From Gnetum montanum (Eukaryota; Streptophyta; Gnetopsida; Gnetales; Gnetaceae), in assembly GCA_015680685.1 (NCBI GenBank), contig MNCI01000217.1, forward strand, positions 217,506-259,650: a stretch of 42,145 bases of DNA. Direction: 5' to 3'. Below, in pieces: positions 30,490-41,678 of this stretch; within the stretch, counting starts at the first letter, position 1; each line of letters starts with the position of its first letter. Position numbers and translations under genes: made by a program. Under the pieces are notes generated by a model. The model saw nothing but the letters and a program-made list of their open reading frames with translations, was not told the DNA's origin and did not search any database.

Positions 30490-32035
30490 CTCTATTATTT
30501 AGAAACAATGGGGCATTTAGCCACCATGTCTATTTTTCTCTATAGTACTTACAATTAACTAACCATGATGGTTGTAATCACCAAACACTTGTCAACTATA
30601 GCTCCCTAGTCTCCATGGTGGTTGTAACCACCACACATGTTTAGTATAGCATTTTTTTTATGGTTGTGATAACAAATCCCATAATGTTTGTAACTTACCT
30701 CACCTCATGATAATTATAACTACCTTGAGGTTACTATAAAAGGGCTTGAAGGGTAAAAGAATAAATTTGAAAATTATTTGTAAGATGGTTTGCTAAAGAC
30801 ATTGTTTCAACCACTTTGTTTTAGTCCTGTGAGTTCATTCTTTCCTATTTTGTTTTTGTTGTTTAGCTAGTGGTTTAGATAGTATCATGCTTGGCTAGTA
30901 AAATTTGAGACTTCTAGATTGCTTTTATAGTTATTTGTTACGTGATAGTAGACTCCTATTAAAATTTGTTATAGAAGGGCTCATGTTGGAAAGCCTCAAG
31001 AGCAATTTAATAGAGAAGTTTATTATTATGTAATGTTTAAGAAAGCTATTAGGATTGCTGTAAAAAACCTCTACTGTAGACAAGCTAGTTAAGCAATTCA
31101 ATAGTCTAGAGGGTTTAAAAAAATCTTTGGTATTTTGATAAGATTGAAATATCTTTTTGATTTTTAAAGTATATTCCCTTGGTATTTCAATTAGAAATTG
31201 TCAAATTTTTGAAAGCTCGGTTGTATGCATCGTTGACAACTATTATCTAACCAAAATAGAGACTCGTATGTGGTAGTTTACACAATAATTTTTGGTAGCA
31301 TAGTAGGATTGTCTTTAAAAAATTGCTTGTTTGAGCCTAAAAAATTTGAACAATTCATAGATATTGGATTAGGGGTAACTTTATTGTGAAGTGTTTCCTT
31401 ATATCAATTTACCTTACTTAAATATTTGAGATTTTTACACAAATCTGCTTTCTTTTCTACCTCTTTTCATTGAATCTTGCTCTATTTCTAGTTTTCTTGT
31501 GGAACTTTCTCTGTCTAGGGGAAATTAGAAGTAGATTGGCAGAGTTGTGCTCAAATGATTTTTGCAAAATTTTATTTGTTACAAGTAGGTATTATAAGAA
31601 CCGTATAAACTAAATAGTTGAACAAAATAGGAATCTCTAACAACTCATAGTATTTTACAAAGTTGGTCGAATCTCTTTCATAATAGCCAATTACAATTTT
31701 ATATACAACTCAACTATTTCAATATTCAATAGCAACAAATACTCATGTTTAACTACTGAGTCTATTTGGAGGTATCTGGGCCTTGGTGTTGCTAGAGACT
31801 AGCTTTTTGCAAGATGATCCCCCAGTCACCTACAACAAGACAAAAGCTTTTTGCACCCCTGGGATGAAAGCTTAAAAAATAAACCAAAAAAAGCAATTCA
31901 AAAGAGATACTGCTTAAGAAAAAGTAATATTATTGGTAAAGCCTAGTTCTTGACATTGAAGTTGAACATTGCTAGCAATAGAACATTTCATACCATAGTC
32001 AAATTCAGTGTGGTTGGTGTTTTGATACTAGGGAT
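30490..32035. other. AT-rich segment without recognisable genes
   Basis: Contains two related inverted-repeat blocks (tgatggttgtaatcacc near 30566 and ggtggttgtaaccacc at 30617-30632) and a TATA-like tactataaaaggg near 30733. These could be the start of another LTR or a promoter remnant. No ORF with known motifs. The right part probably includes the 3' UTR of the LINE, but no clear poly(A) junction is visible. Confidence 0.4.
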
Positions 32036-32189
32036 CTAGACAACATTTCCAAATAAAGAAAATAATCTCAAATAAGAGGATTTTCCAGGCTTTTTGAAGG
32101 TGTCACTTAACATAGTCATCTTTGAAGATACATAGAGGGAAACTAACATAATGGTTATGAATAAAAACTTGGAGAGATTAACATCACTT

Positions 32190-32414
32190 TCAAATTTGTT
32201 GATAGAACGAGCAATCCCAAAAGACATGCACAAAAGAGTCATTGGCTTGACAAATGGTGCATTTAGGAGAATCAACTCCTAAGAAGTGAAGCCTATGTCC
32301 AATGGGAAGACCTTGATGAATCAAGGACCAAAAAAAGAAACAATGCTTAGGTTGGGCCTTGGAAGTCCAAACACGATGAAAAATAGCTTTCCAATGGTGA
32401 TCCTCAAGATGCAC
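32190..32414 (-). pseudogene. zf-RVT domain of the LINE
   Basis: FHRVWTSKAQPKHCFFFWSL, GLPIGHRLHFLGVDSPKC and ICQANDSFVHVFWDCSF match the zf-RVT (PF13966) pattern, with Cys-X2-Cys (CTIC) and H-X3-W-D-C. It lies C-terminal to the RT. Confidence 0.82.
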
Positions 32415-33158
32415 ACTTCATCTTCTATTTAAAGTGGAGAGTTGGAATTGTTGCGTATGAAACCAAGATTTGGCTTTAGAAAGGCATAAAGAATGCAAAG
32501 GGGAACCATTAGGCCAAAACCAATTGTCATACCAAGGAGTATTATTATGCAACTGAGAAACACCAAAGTTGGAGAGAACATGCTCAATGTGTTGGTAAAT
32601 AAGAGTATCTTATCTTTGAAACCCCCATTTTACTTTGGCATGTTGCTAAGAGAGGGTAGTAGAATCATTCCTAATAATAAATAATTGAGCAACATGATGG
32701 AGACTGTGATCGAAAAAACGATTGGCTCTATGAGAGAATTTTTCATAAAGACAACTCAAAATCTTTTTAAAAATAGGAGACCACTAGATGGAGTGCATCG
32801 ACAAAGAGTTCAAGCTTATCTAGGAAGGTTTCCATTACAAAAGCCTTTAAGTTGACTCCAACATCGCCAAATTTGCTTGAATAAGAAAGAACCTATAATC
32901 TTCTGAGAACCTCCATTGATGATCCAATTGCTCAAATGAGTGTCTTTCCATCTATGGTGATTACCAAAACAAGAAATATTATGGCTAAAAAGGATCTTCC
33001 AAGCTTCATCTCCTTTTATACAGCGAGTGATCCACTTGGAGGCCAAGAGAATACTTTGGTGCTCAATAGAAGCAAGGCCTAAGCCCCTGTTTTCCTTGCT
33101 TAAAGTGCAAATATCCTAAGCAACTCGATGAAAAACTTTGTGATTGTCCTTATCCCCC

Positions 33159-34286
33159 CTATAAAAAATTCCTAAGAACTTTGTTGATGCACTGAAAGGA
33201 AGATTTGGAAGGAGCCATAAAGGAAGAGTAGTACACATGAGTGGAGCTCAAAATATGATTAACTATGATAAATCTACATGCAAGAGATAAGGGTTTAGAA
33301 GCACATTTCAAAGCTTTATGTTTCACTTTTTCCACCACATTATTCCATACGGTAGTGGGAGTGGTGAATAAAGCAATCAGGATACCCAAAAGGGTGAAAA
33401 CATCGGTAGGAGAAAGCCATTTGATATTAAAATGATAAGTCCAAGTAGGCCTTCGAGAGAAGCTAGACCGAATAGCTTATGTTTTGTTCCAATTGATTTT
33501 AGCTCTTAAGGCTCTACAATAGATGTCAATGCAATCCAATGCAGTGTTAAAATTATTATGGTCCTCAAGAAAAGTGAGAAAAGTGTCATCCACAAATTGG
33601 CTATAAACGATATCCTTTCATTCTTGTGGAAGAGAGATACCTCTTAGCCTCATAAATTCATTGTGAGATATAATAACAACTCCAAGAGCATCAACAACTA
33701 GGATAAAAAGATAAGAAGCTAAAGGGCATCCCTATCGTACTGATTTTTAAAGCTCAATAACCTTAGAGAAGGTTCCATTAATACAAATAACTGAAGAGGC
33801 CTTTGACAAAACTAGATTGATATGTCTATCAAAAGTAGTACCTAAGTCATGATGCTTAACTATACTTCTTAAAAAGGACCAATCAAGCATGTCATAAGCT
33901 TTTGCAAATTTGAGCTTAAGAAGAATGGCTTTTTGATCAATGGAAGAAGCCCAATGCAAGCCCTTAATAGTAGTAACGACATTGTCTAAAATATACTTGC
34001 CTTGAACAAAACCAGTTTTCTCTTTGCTTATGAGATAAGGAAGAAAAGGTTTTAATTTATTAGCTATAGCTTTAGCAACAATTTTGTAGATAACATTTAA
34101 AGGAGTGATAGGGCACCACTTTCTAATGCACATATGATCTCCTAACTTGGGTAGAAGCTTAATAATATCGGCATTGATTAGTTTGCCAAAGGAAACATTC
34201 CTAAGGTCTTCCTTATACACACTATAGACAATATCTTGAAGAGTGGGCCAGAACGTCTTGAAAACTTCTATAGGAAGACCATCCAT
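33159..34286 (-). pseudogene. Reverse transcriptase of the LINE
   Basis: Starts DGLPIEVFKTFWPTLQDI and continues with IKLLPKLGD, RKWCPITPLNVIYKIVAKAI, KTGFVQGKYILDNV, FAKAYDMLDWSFLRSI, GCPLASYLF and SQFVDDTFLTF (FVDD, motif C intact, at about 33584-33600). In motif A the first Asp of the usual LDFEKAYD is Lys (LKLKFAKAYD). The break near 33746 is a stop in a still-alignable frame. Inactive. Confidence 0.85.
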
Positions 34287-34442
34287 ACCAGGGGCTTTGC
34301 CATCATGGAGTTGTTGAAAGGCTTTACTAATATCCTATTTAGAAAGAAGAGAATCATTACCAAAGATGGAATAATTAAAAGGAGTAATAACTGCTAAGAA
34401 ACTATTAAACGTAGTGGGATCAATATCTTCTTTTCGAAAAAT

Positions 34443-34892
34443 TCAAGAGTAGAACTCAAAGAAAGCCTGTAGAATGTCAATCTTGGAGGTAAAGATATTA
34501 TCATCGACTTGAATAGTTGGGATTTTAGGGGACGGGTGTTTCCCTTTAAGGAGATGAAAAAAATCCTTTAGTAGCCTAGTCACCCATGTGGAGCCAAGAA
34601 AGATGGGCATGAAAGTGAGTACCTCTAGCTTCATGGTGATCCATTATACGCATGTTCTCCTTGGCAATTTTCCAGTGATAGAATTGGGCCTCAATAGCTT
34701 CACCTTTATTAATGGCATTTTGTAATAAGGAGATTTCCTTATGAGGTTGGACGTATGAGAATTTAGTCTTGAAGCCACCAATTTACCCTCATGTTTGAAA
34801 AACCATTGGAGGTAAGTACAAGCATTAGTACACCAATCAATCCAACCATATTTTCCAAGGGGTTTAGGATGCATATTCCATATTTGCATCAA
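34443..34892 (-). pseudogene. Linker between endonuclease and RT of the LINE
   Basis: Fragments such as HPKPLGKYGWIDWCTNACTY and KIDILQAFFEFYS lie in the LINE frame between endonuclease and RT. They match the usual region preceding the RT of L1-type ORF2. Several stops. Confidence 0.55.
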
Positions 34893-35548
34893 TAAAGAGC
34901 AAAGGGAGCTGCTACAAAGAAAGGAAATGTTAAAAATATAAAGATCATTGACAAAGCAGAAGTAGCCAAAGAGGAAAAGAGACTAGAGAATAGGATAATG
35001 ATCTGACAAAACCTAGGTATAATCTGCCTGAACAAGAGCATCATTGATGGTAGTAAATTGAATAGAAGCATTCACAAATAGGCAAATCCAATTCAACCTA
35101 GAAGAAATGTAGGAGCCTCCATGTCTCGCATTGCTCCAAGTAAACCAATTAGAAGTACTAGAAGAGGGATAGTTTCCATTAGCTTCTTGCAAATTCAATT
35201 TTCCCTTCAACAAAAGCCAAACAAAAAGCTCCCTATTGTCTAAACCACCTCTTTTTCCTCCAAACTTATCCTCTAGATGCTCAATCATATTAAAGTCTCC
35301 TGTAATGATCCAATTAACAATGAGCAAGTTGTGCCTGAGACAATTCCAAAAAAGCTTATAGTCATTCAAATTACAAGGAGCATAAATGGAAATGATCCCT
35401 AGGATTTCATTAGTGTACTATAACTGAACCTAATAACAATGCCCTAAATTATCATGACTGTGATCAATAATAGACTCCTACCACTTACTATGAAGAAGAA
35501 TTATAGCTCCCCCTTTGCCATGTTCATGGTGAGAAGAGACATAATAAC
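34889..35548 (-). pseudogene. AP endonuclease domain of the LINE, N-terminus missing
   Basis: HEHGKGGAIILLHSKW, ILGIISIYAPCNLNDYKLFW, NWIITGDFNMIEHLEDKFGG, TWSNARHGGSYISSRLNWI and VLSDHYPIL follow the endonuclease/exonuclease/phosphatase order of L1 elements. GDFN and SDH are kept; the Asp of SRLD is Asn. The start is cut off at 35548. Confidence 0.82.
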
Positions 35549-36403
35549 TGATGAGTGGCAAGGTACCCCTACACTCAACCATACGAATATGAGCGTAGCA
35601 CACGTGATCCGTTCGAACTCCATAGACTAAGTGCCTACACACCTCATGGAACACTTAGGGTTAATCATTCATTGTCTTCCCAGACTTACTTGTAGTTGTC
35701 ACGGTGTATGGTTAAGTAAGTCTGAGGTATATGATTTTTATGTCTTTTTATGTTTTATCTCCTATGCTAATAAGGTGAAGGGTAGAGAGACTAATTACTA
35801 ACTCTAACGAATGAACTAAGTCTAAATTAACCTAGCGTCAACATCCATTTCCACTTACCGTACACACCCTGAACCGATGCAACCTTGGCTACCAAACGCT
35901 AATCGTTGCTGGGATCACCGAGCGTAACGCAGGTGCTCGAAGTGGTCGTACTAAGGCACTTAACTAGGAGAGAAGGGTTGAGAAGGAATTAAGAACTAAT
36001 AAAGCATGTAAATAACAGATAATAAATAACAGTAATAAAATCCTAATTAGCCTATTCCATGCACTGCAAGGTTTATCCACAAAGCTCGTCTTTATTGCCA
36101 TACACAAACTTGTGTTCAGGAATGATTTCTGCTTGAATAAAGATCCGTTCACTTTGGGACTCCTACTGCGGGCACATGGAAAATATTCTATCTCTAGAGT
36201 GATCAATCTGCCAGAGTTTCCCTACTGTCTAGCCTAGGATGAGAAAACAAGGGACAGCTGTCTCTTATTTATAGATATGACGATGCACCGCGATATCACA
36301 TACGTGATATCACGAGGGATGCGATATTGCGACGACCGCGATATTGCGACGACCACGATATCGCAGCTCATGCTTTATCGCATCCCATATTACATTGACA
36401 TCA
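35549..36403 (-). repeat. 3' LTR of element F
   Basis: It matches 41679-42145 from TGATGAGTGGC on. The TATA box is at 36266-36273. U3 (36288-36385) is a GATATC/GATATT cluster. The U3 end is set at CATCA (36403) by analogy. The expected polypurine tract is not next to it, so this boundary is less certain. Confidence 0.8.
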
Positions 36404-36588
36404 GGCCTCATTTGGCAACTGAGAAAGAGAGAGAGAAAAAGAAGTGTTGCTGCTACCAATGCCAAGGTTTTACCTTTCGTTGTCCATCCATAAGCACGTC
36501 ATCGATCTTACTCCTTGCATAGCTGCTTTAGCACCGCTCCATTCCAAGTGCTCCCTCCAGATCCAATCAGTTATTGCATGATCGCCAT
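36404..36588 (-). pseudogene. ORF2 stub of element F
   Basis: The ATG at 36588 directly follows a CAG acceptor, as in the other copies, but only about 60 codons remain before the LTR, with early stops, and I see no Transposase_32 or coiled-coil sequence. A T/C-rich run with TTTCTCAG (about 36410-36440) could be another splice acceptor. A deletion between the ORF2 start and the 3' end, removing the polypurine tract, would explain this. Confidence 0.45.
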
Positions 36589-36647
36589 CTGCACACACAA
36601 CATAGTATTGTATTAGTAAGGGTGACTGAATTTCATGTAATTGATAC
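36589..36647 (-). other. Putative leader intron of ORF2, copy F
   Basis: On the - strand, donor AAG/GTATCA at 36647, branch sequence CCTTACTAATA and acceptor GTGTGCAG before ATGGCG. 59 nt. F is the most diverged copy, which strengthens the case that the site is real. Confidence 0.52.
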
Positions 36648-36766
36648 CTTGCTTCGGTGTAAGTCCATTGGCTGGGTTGTGGTATGGCTAATATGAATCT
36701 GGAGATATATTAATGATGACTACCGAAGGTGTAGGGGCTAGGAGAAAATCAAAAAAATTGGGCCTT

Positions 36767-36781
36767 GTACCCCCATGACTA
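36767..36781 (-). other. PPT-like box upstream of ORF2, copy F
   Basis: The - strand reads TAGTCATGGGGGTAC, identical in its core to the true polypurine tract but followed by AAGGCCC rather than an LTR start. Confidence 0.45.
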
Positions 36782-36952
36782 ATCGCGAACCTCCGGTAGC
36801 GAGAGAATGGAAAAAGAAAAGGAATAAGAAAGATGAATAAAAAGAGACAACGGTAACGTCGATAAAGTGGATGTCAAGATGGAAATGAACAAAACAAACT
36901 AGATTGCAAAATGTTAAGGGAAAGAATCTAACGGATGCACCAAATAGGAATG

Positions 36953-36976
36953 CCAGTGGGTCCTCCCCAAAGTAGG
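36953..36976 (-). other. Conserved GGGGAGGA box, copy F
   Basis: The - strand reads CCTACTTTGGGGAGGACCC and then ACTGG. Surrounding sequence is much more diverged than the box itself. Confidence 0.5.
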
Positions 36977-37073
36977 TGCATGCTGTTAATGCCTTGACAA
37001 ACCCACATTCAAAGAGTCCGTAGGCTCTAGGAATGTCCTTTGGAACAAGAGTTAAAGTCTTAACCGTAAGAAT

Positions 37074-37430
37074 TTACCAAAAAGAAAACAATGCATCTAC
37101 CAAAATATATACTAATGATACAACTGGCAATGAGGTGAACAATGGAGAGAAGGATGGTGAGAAGAAAATGGAATGGAATCCCAAGAACCAGGTGGTGTAT
37201 AGCCCCTTGTGGATTTCATGATTAATGTGACTTGGCAAATCGCATTCTAACTCCGGCCTCAAACCAACTGCATCTAGTGACTTCGCATCAATGCAATTGG
37301 CCAATCCATCCTCTTGAATAACAAGAATGCTTCCCTTGAGAGCCACCACCATTCCGACGAAACAAATGAGGAGAGAAGGGAAAGTGAGAAGGGCCGTAGT
37401 TAGAGGGAACATTTTTGGTTCCATAGCCAA
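37074..37430 (-). other. Spacer ORF of element F (unknown, hydrophobic N-terminus)
   Basis: 118 codons from MAMEPKMFPLTTALLTFPSL, with a hydrophobic segment to about residue 38 resembling a signal anchor, then DLPSHINHEIHKGLYTTWFL and a second hydrophobic end. It occupies the place of the small spacer ORF of A, B and C, but the frames do not obviously correspond. May be chance. Confidence 0.35.
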
Positions 37431-38070
37431 TGCATGTAGCCCAAGGGATTATTTCGTCTAAGGGGTGTGATTTGAATTCTCACTTTCTTTCTTTTCTTCT
37501 CTTTGTTTGTTTGTTTTTTTTTTCATATTTTATATTTTTATACATGAGAAACACACCATGCAAAGACTTCTTCTTTTTATTGTCTCAGCTTCCGATAATT
37601 GGGTAACATTGGAACGGTAAGAAAACTCAAGAAGAAAACATCCAAGCACCCAAGATAATGGCCAACACAAAAGTATCAAGTTCCCTTGAAGTCACACCCT
37701 TTTCAAGCCTTGAGTCCTTCCTTAGTTTGAGAGATACCCAGTCACCGGTTCGTTAAAGTTCTAATTAGAAAGGGACTGTACATTTCCAAGCCAAGAAAGA
37801 CCATAGACTTGTGGATGAATGGATGAAGTAAACTCATTTCCTGCCATATCAAAAGAACATACCTTATTATCAACATCGTAACTTAAAGGTAAAAACAAAA
37901 CATTGGCAATCAATATGAAAAAACAGTTCATACCATCATGAAGAATACTTATTAGGTGACAAACTTACAGGATGGATAAAACACACACAAACACACACAA
38001 AAAAATGGGAAAGTATAACGATGTTGTAAAACAAAAAGAAGAAAAGTTAAAGAAATTTGCCAAACAAAAA

Positions 38071-38265
38071 CATGTAAAACAAAAATTGTAAAACAAAAAA
38101 TTGTAAAACAAAAATGTGTAAAACAAAAACATATAAAACAAAAATGTGTAAGACAAAAATGTGTAAGACAAAAATGTGTAAAACAAAAACTTGTAAAACA
38201 AAAACGTGTAAAAAAAACGTGTAAAACAAAAAAGTGTAAAACAAAAACATGTAAAACAAAAACTA
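38071..38265 (-). repeat. 15-bp minisatellite after the Gag-protease region of F
   Basis: About 13 units of period 15, plus-view consensus ygtgtaaaacaaaaa. It stands where A, B and C have a U-rich/A-rich post-gag tract, so it looks like an expansion of that tract. Because 15 is a multiple of 3, all three - frames stay open and give Phe-rich 5-residue repeats. Confidence 0.9.
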
Positions 38266-38583
38266 AAAAGAACTGAGGGCCTCCAATGATTAGCATAGGT
38301 GGCCATCTCCCCCATGACTGAATTGCAAGGGAGAGATCCGAAATAATGAACGTCTATTTGAATTTCATAAAAGTGTCCAACTTCTCCTGAATGATTTTTT
38401 TAGGTTAAGGGGTGGAAGTTGGCGATGCTCATATTCCAATGTGTCTATGCCTTCGTTGTTAGCATGAGTTGTTTTCTTAGTTCATTCCATGCATATTGGG
38501 TTGCTCTTTCTAGTAGCTGTCAACCACGGGGTGTCTACTACTGGTGTGGTTGCTACATACAGGCACCTTTGAATTCGTATTTC

Positions 38584-39300
38584 TTAGGCACACCAATTAC
38601 ATGGAAGAGATGTTAAACATTCTTCCATGTCATCACGCTTTGAGTCACTGTATGTGATACAAGGGACTTTCTTCTTCTCGATCTTTCCATATATGTTTAC
38701 CTTAAATATCTCCAAGGAAAGATCACCGATCCCTAGGTACACATCTATCGTACTTAGCCATGGCCTTCCCATTATGATTGGGAAGCCCCCATTGTCACTG
38801 TTAACTTCTATCACTAGGAAGTCAGCTGGGTATGACCACCCACACACAGTGGTAATGATGTCCTCCACCAATCCCAAGGGAATGGTGATGGATTAGTCAG
38901 CCAGCTCTAGTTGAATGTTGCTCTTCTTAAGTTGGGACAAGTTCCAGGCTTGATACATTTCTCGTGATATTAAATTGACTTTGGAACCTGAGTCAAGAAG
39001 AGCCTTATGTGGTTCATTCCCAGTGATTTGTAAATAGATTAAGGGGCTCCCAGGATCAGAGAGTTTCCTGGGAAGGTGGCCTACCCTGATCCAGTTGGTC
39101 ACGGTATGCGTTAACATAACTGTATGTGTATAGCTCTGTAGTTGGACTGAAGGGTGTCCCGAAGTTTTATTTGGTGGAGGAGCGTACATCAACTCAATCG
39201 CTTGTTGTGAGAGCTTGTCTGGGCTTCTAGTTTTGAAGAAGGATCTTCTCTTTTTACAGTTTTCAGAACCAACAGCGAGTTGAATGTTTACAGCTCTCAC
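38584..39300 (-). pseudogene. Aspartic protease of element F
   Basis: Retropepsin that matures Gag. SDPGSPLIYLQITGNEPHKA leads to LLDSGSKVNLISREMYQAWN with the catalytic DSG intact, then after one stop (near 38890) LVEDIITTVCGWSYPADFLV and IIMGRPWLSTIDVYLGIGDL, the usual flap and final 'GRPWL' helix of plant Ty3-type proteases. Same frame as Gag upstream. A short tail ends LPCNWCA and a stop. A stop between the two halves is the only obvious break. Confidence 0.83.
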
Positions 39301-41533
39301 AGCATTACGTTGCTACGGTTGAGTGGGGAGTTCCCCTTGCATTGTTGGAGCAGGTTGTATGGGAACTATAGGTGGAAGAGGTGCGGATAGAGTTGGAGGA
39401 TAGGATGAATGTGGAATGTCTCCCAAAACTTGGTAGTGACGTTGGGGAGTTTTGTGACCCATAGAGTCACTTGGAGAAACTGGCTGCAGCACATAATATC
39501 CATAAGGATAAGGTTGCCAGTAAGGGTACCGTTGTGTCGGTGGTGGCATCCCCCATGACTTTGGGTATTTCCACTACTGATGTTATCTGATGGGTTGTGG
39601 TGGAGTTCCACTTGGATAGTACATTAATGGTTGGTGGAACTACCTTGGGTTACCTTGAGGATAAGGTAACCTTCGGGGTGTTTGCCATTGGTTAAGTCTC
39701 GGATTAAGTGCATACACCCCAGACTCCTGTAGATGTGAGATAATTGAACAACATCCCTTAGGATGGTCATATTGGCAGATCTCACATCCACCATCATCGT
39801 CTATGTCTGAATCCACAACTTCATCGGAGATAGTAATTTTCCCCTTACCCTTGTTATGTGCAGGGCCTGAATCTCTCCGCTTTGTCTTACCTTTGTCACT
39901 ACTTTGTTCCACCTTAGACTCTTCTATGATTTTCAAAACACTTTCAAGTCTAGAGTCTAAGGAATCCCACAGTCGATCCACCTTAGCCGATACTTATGTT
40001 GTTAGTTTTTGAATCGGCAAGGTTTTTCTGTTCACCAACTCTTCGAGTGGTGAATCGCGGTTGTATTCTTCAACACTCTCTCTTTTTCATAGCTCACCTT
40101 CTTCCTTGGCTACTTGCTCCAACAAGTGATGTATTTCATGGGCTCTAAGTTCTGATAGTCTCCCTTGGGCATAAGTCCCAAGGGTTCTTCTAGTCTCATG
40201 CCTTAGCCCATCTATGATGTGGCAAAGTTGGTCCCGTTGTGCGTAACCATGGCCCAGGAAACGATGTAACAATGCGTAGTAGTGGCCCATGGCAGCATCC
40301 AAGGGTTCATAAGTACCTTGCTTCCATCCTTGGATCTGCTTACGTAAATTAGACACTCTGGAGTACGTATGATATTTATCGTTGAAGAGTTCTAACATCG
40401 TACTCCACCTCTTGATGGTTTCCGGTTCTAAGGACCGGTACCAACTCTCTGCTTCCTTAATGAGTGTCTTGGGAAACAACTTAAGTTTTTGCCACTCATT
40501 TTCTATGTTTTTCAAGGCACAGGCATCATGGAATGCCTGTAAATGATGCTGCAGATCAGCATTGTATCCCCCTTCAAAGCATGGGATATTATTCATGTCT
40601 AAGCATTTGATTTGACTGTCCTTTTGATGCCTTGTTGGAATTCGTACTACCTCCGTGATGTCAAGCATACTTCAGGTGGTAAGTAGGGGCTCATCATGAT
40701 CATCTCTTTTATGATGCCTGTGATGTCTTCGTTGTTCCCTACTTTCCCTTTGTCCATGCCCTTGTCCTCTCTCTCGACTCTCTCATCGAGGCCTCTCATT
40801 CACCATTATGCTCATGATGGCTGCACCTAGATGTGGAAGGAGAGGGTGAGTGATGAGATGAAGGAGAAGAAGAAGGGAAACCATCGTCATGACGATGCTT
40901 CTTGCCTTCTCTTCAACTGCTACGGCCCCGATCGTGATGACGATCTAAGTGCCCATCCTTATCATGAGTTATTGTTCCCTCTGTGAACAGTTGGTGTTCA
41001 TGAGGATCAGAACCAGTGTTATGTATCGTTGAGCGTAGGTTCTGATGCCTTACCTCCTCACCATAATTAGGAGGGGAAACATCATTTGATAGAGAACTCG
41101 TTATAATGGGTTCATCATCTCCTATTTCACTAAGGACATGCAGGATCCCTTTGCCCTTCAATAGTGTATGTTAGCTCTCCTGTCGTGAGTCCCTCATACG
41201 TTGTGCTTCTGTGGGATGATAATCCCTCATGTCAAAGTCTTCCTCAACATATTCAACATATAATTCTGTCATGCCAATCTGTGCCAAAGCATGGAGGAGC
41301 ATGCTAGGGACTGATCGATCTGGAGGTAACACGATGTTACCTTGCAAATCTCTCCATTGCAACTGTTTGTCTTGATGGAGGATAAAGGTAAAGTTTGGAA
41401 TATACTCATCGAGATGAGTATAGACTATCTGGTGTTGTTGAGGACTTGGTAGATTTCAGTTATGTGTTTTTGACTACCGACTGTTTCTTGTATTATCCCT
41501 AGGCAGTGAGTTGCTTTTGTTAGAAGAAGACAT
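39301..41533 (-). pseudogene. gag: gag of element F
   Basis: The ATG at 41533 starts MSSSNKSNSLPRDNTRNSR. An N-terminal extension of ~290 residues, absent from B, includes a His/Arg/Ser-rich stretch (HHDRGRSS, HRHHKRDDHDE). The gag domain follows: YNADLQHHLQAFHDACALKN, WYRSLEPETIKRWSTMLELF, FLGHGYAQRDQLCHIIDGLR and LSELRAHEIHHLLEQVAKEE. The knuckle is CEICQYDHPKGCC (CX2CX3HX4C), as in B. A Pro/Tyr-rich tail precedes protease. A frameshift lies between 40668 and 40913, with about six stops, including TAGs. Confidence 0.85.
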
Positions 41534-41659
41534 TTTTAGTTTATCTCGGTGTGCTAATTGACCGTTATATAATTTTTTGTTTAATTAACCTAAAGGTTTG
41601 TTTAGGCTCCCAATGATATGAGTGATATCCTATGTTCTACTTAGCGCACAAACACTTAG

Positions 41660-41677
41660 TCCCCGGCAATGACGCCA
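41660..41677 (-). other. Primer-binding site of element F (tRNA-Asp)
   Basis: The - strand reads TGGCGTCATTGCCGGGGA, one base from the LTR end. It matches 16 of 18 bases of the complement of the plant tRNA-Asp 3' end; the two mismatches differ from those in B. Confidence 0.88.
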
Positions 41678-41678
41678 A

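Larger units (their letters stand above)
32036..35548 (-). mobile_element. L1-like LINE, 5' part cut by element F
   Basis: The - strand encodes, in order, an AP endonuclease, a non-LTR reverse transcriptase and a C-terminal zf-RVT domain. Most segments lie in the same reading frame, with stops between. It ends abruptly at 35548, where the LTR of F begins, so its 5' part should continue beyond the far side of F. Plant Ta11/L1 type by domain order. Decayed. Confidence 0.85.
36648..38580 (-). other. Spacer of element F
   Basis: Contains the PPT-like box (36767-36781), the conserved GGGGAGGA box (36953-36976), an ORF with a hydrophobic N-terminus (37074-37430), a homopurine/pyrimidine stretch (37480-37540), the 15-bp minisatellite and another AGTCATGGGGGA box (38306-38323). 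No pol. Confidence 0.65.

Noticed and set aside
30617-30632. Hairpin ggtggttgtaaccacc as a transcription terminator
   Set aside because: Factor-independent hairpin terminators are bacterial; this is nuclear plant DNA and the hairpin lies in a diverged duplicated block.
36767-36781. True polypurine tract marking a 1.2-kb LTR in F
   Set aside because: The following bases (AAGGCCC) do not give a TG LTR start, and the same box precedes ORF2 in A and B, so it is the internal box.
37952-38315. Three overlapping 70-116 codon Phe-rich ORFs on the - strand
   Set aside because: They are by-products of the 15-bp minisatellite, which keeps all three frames open.
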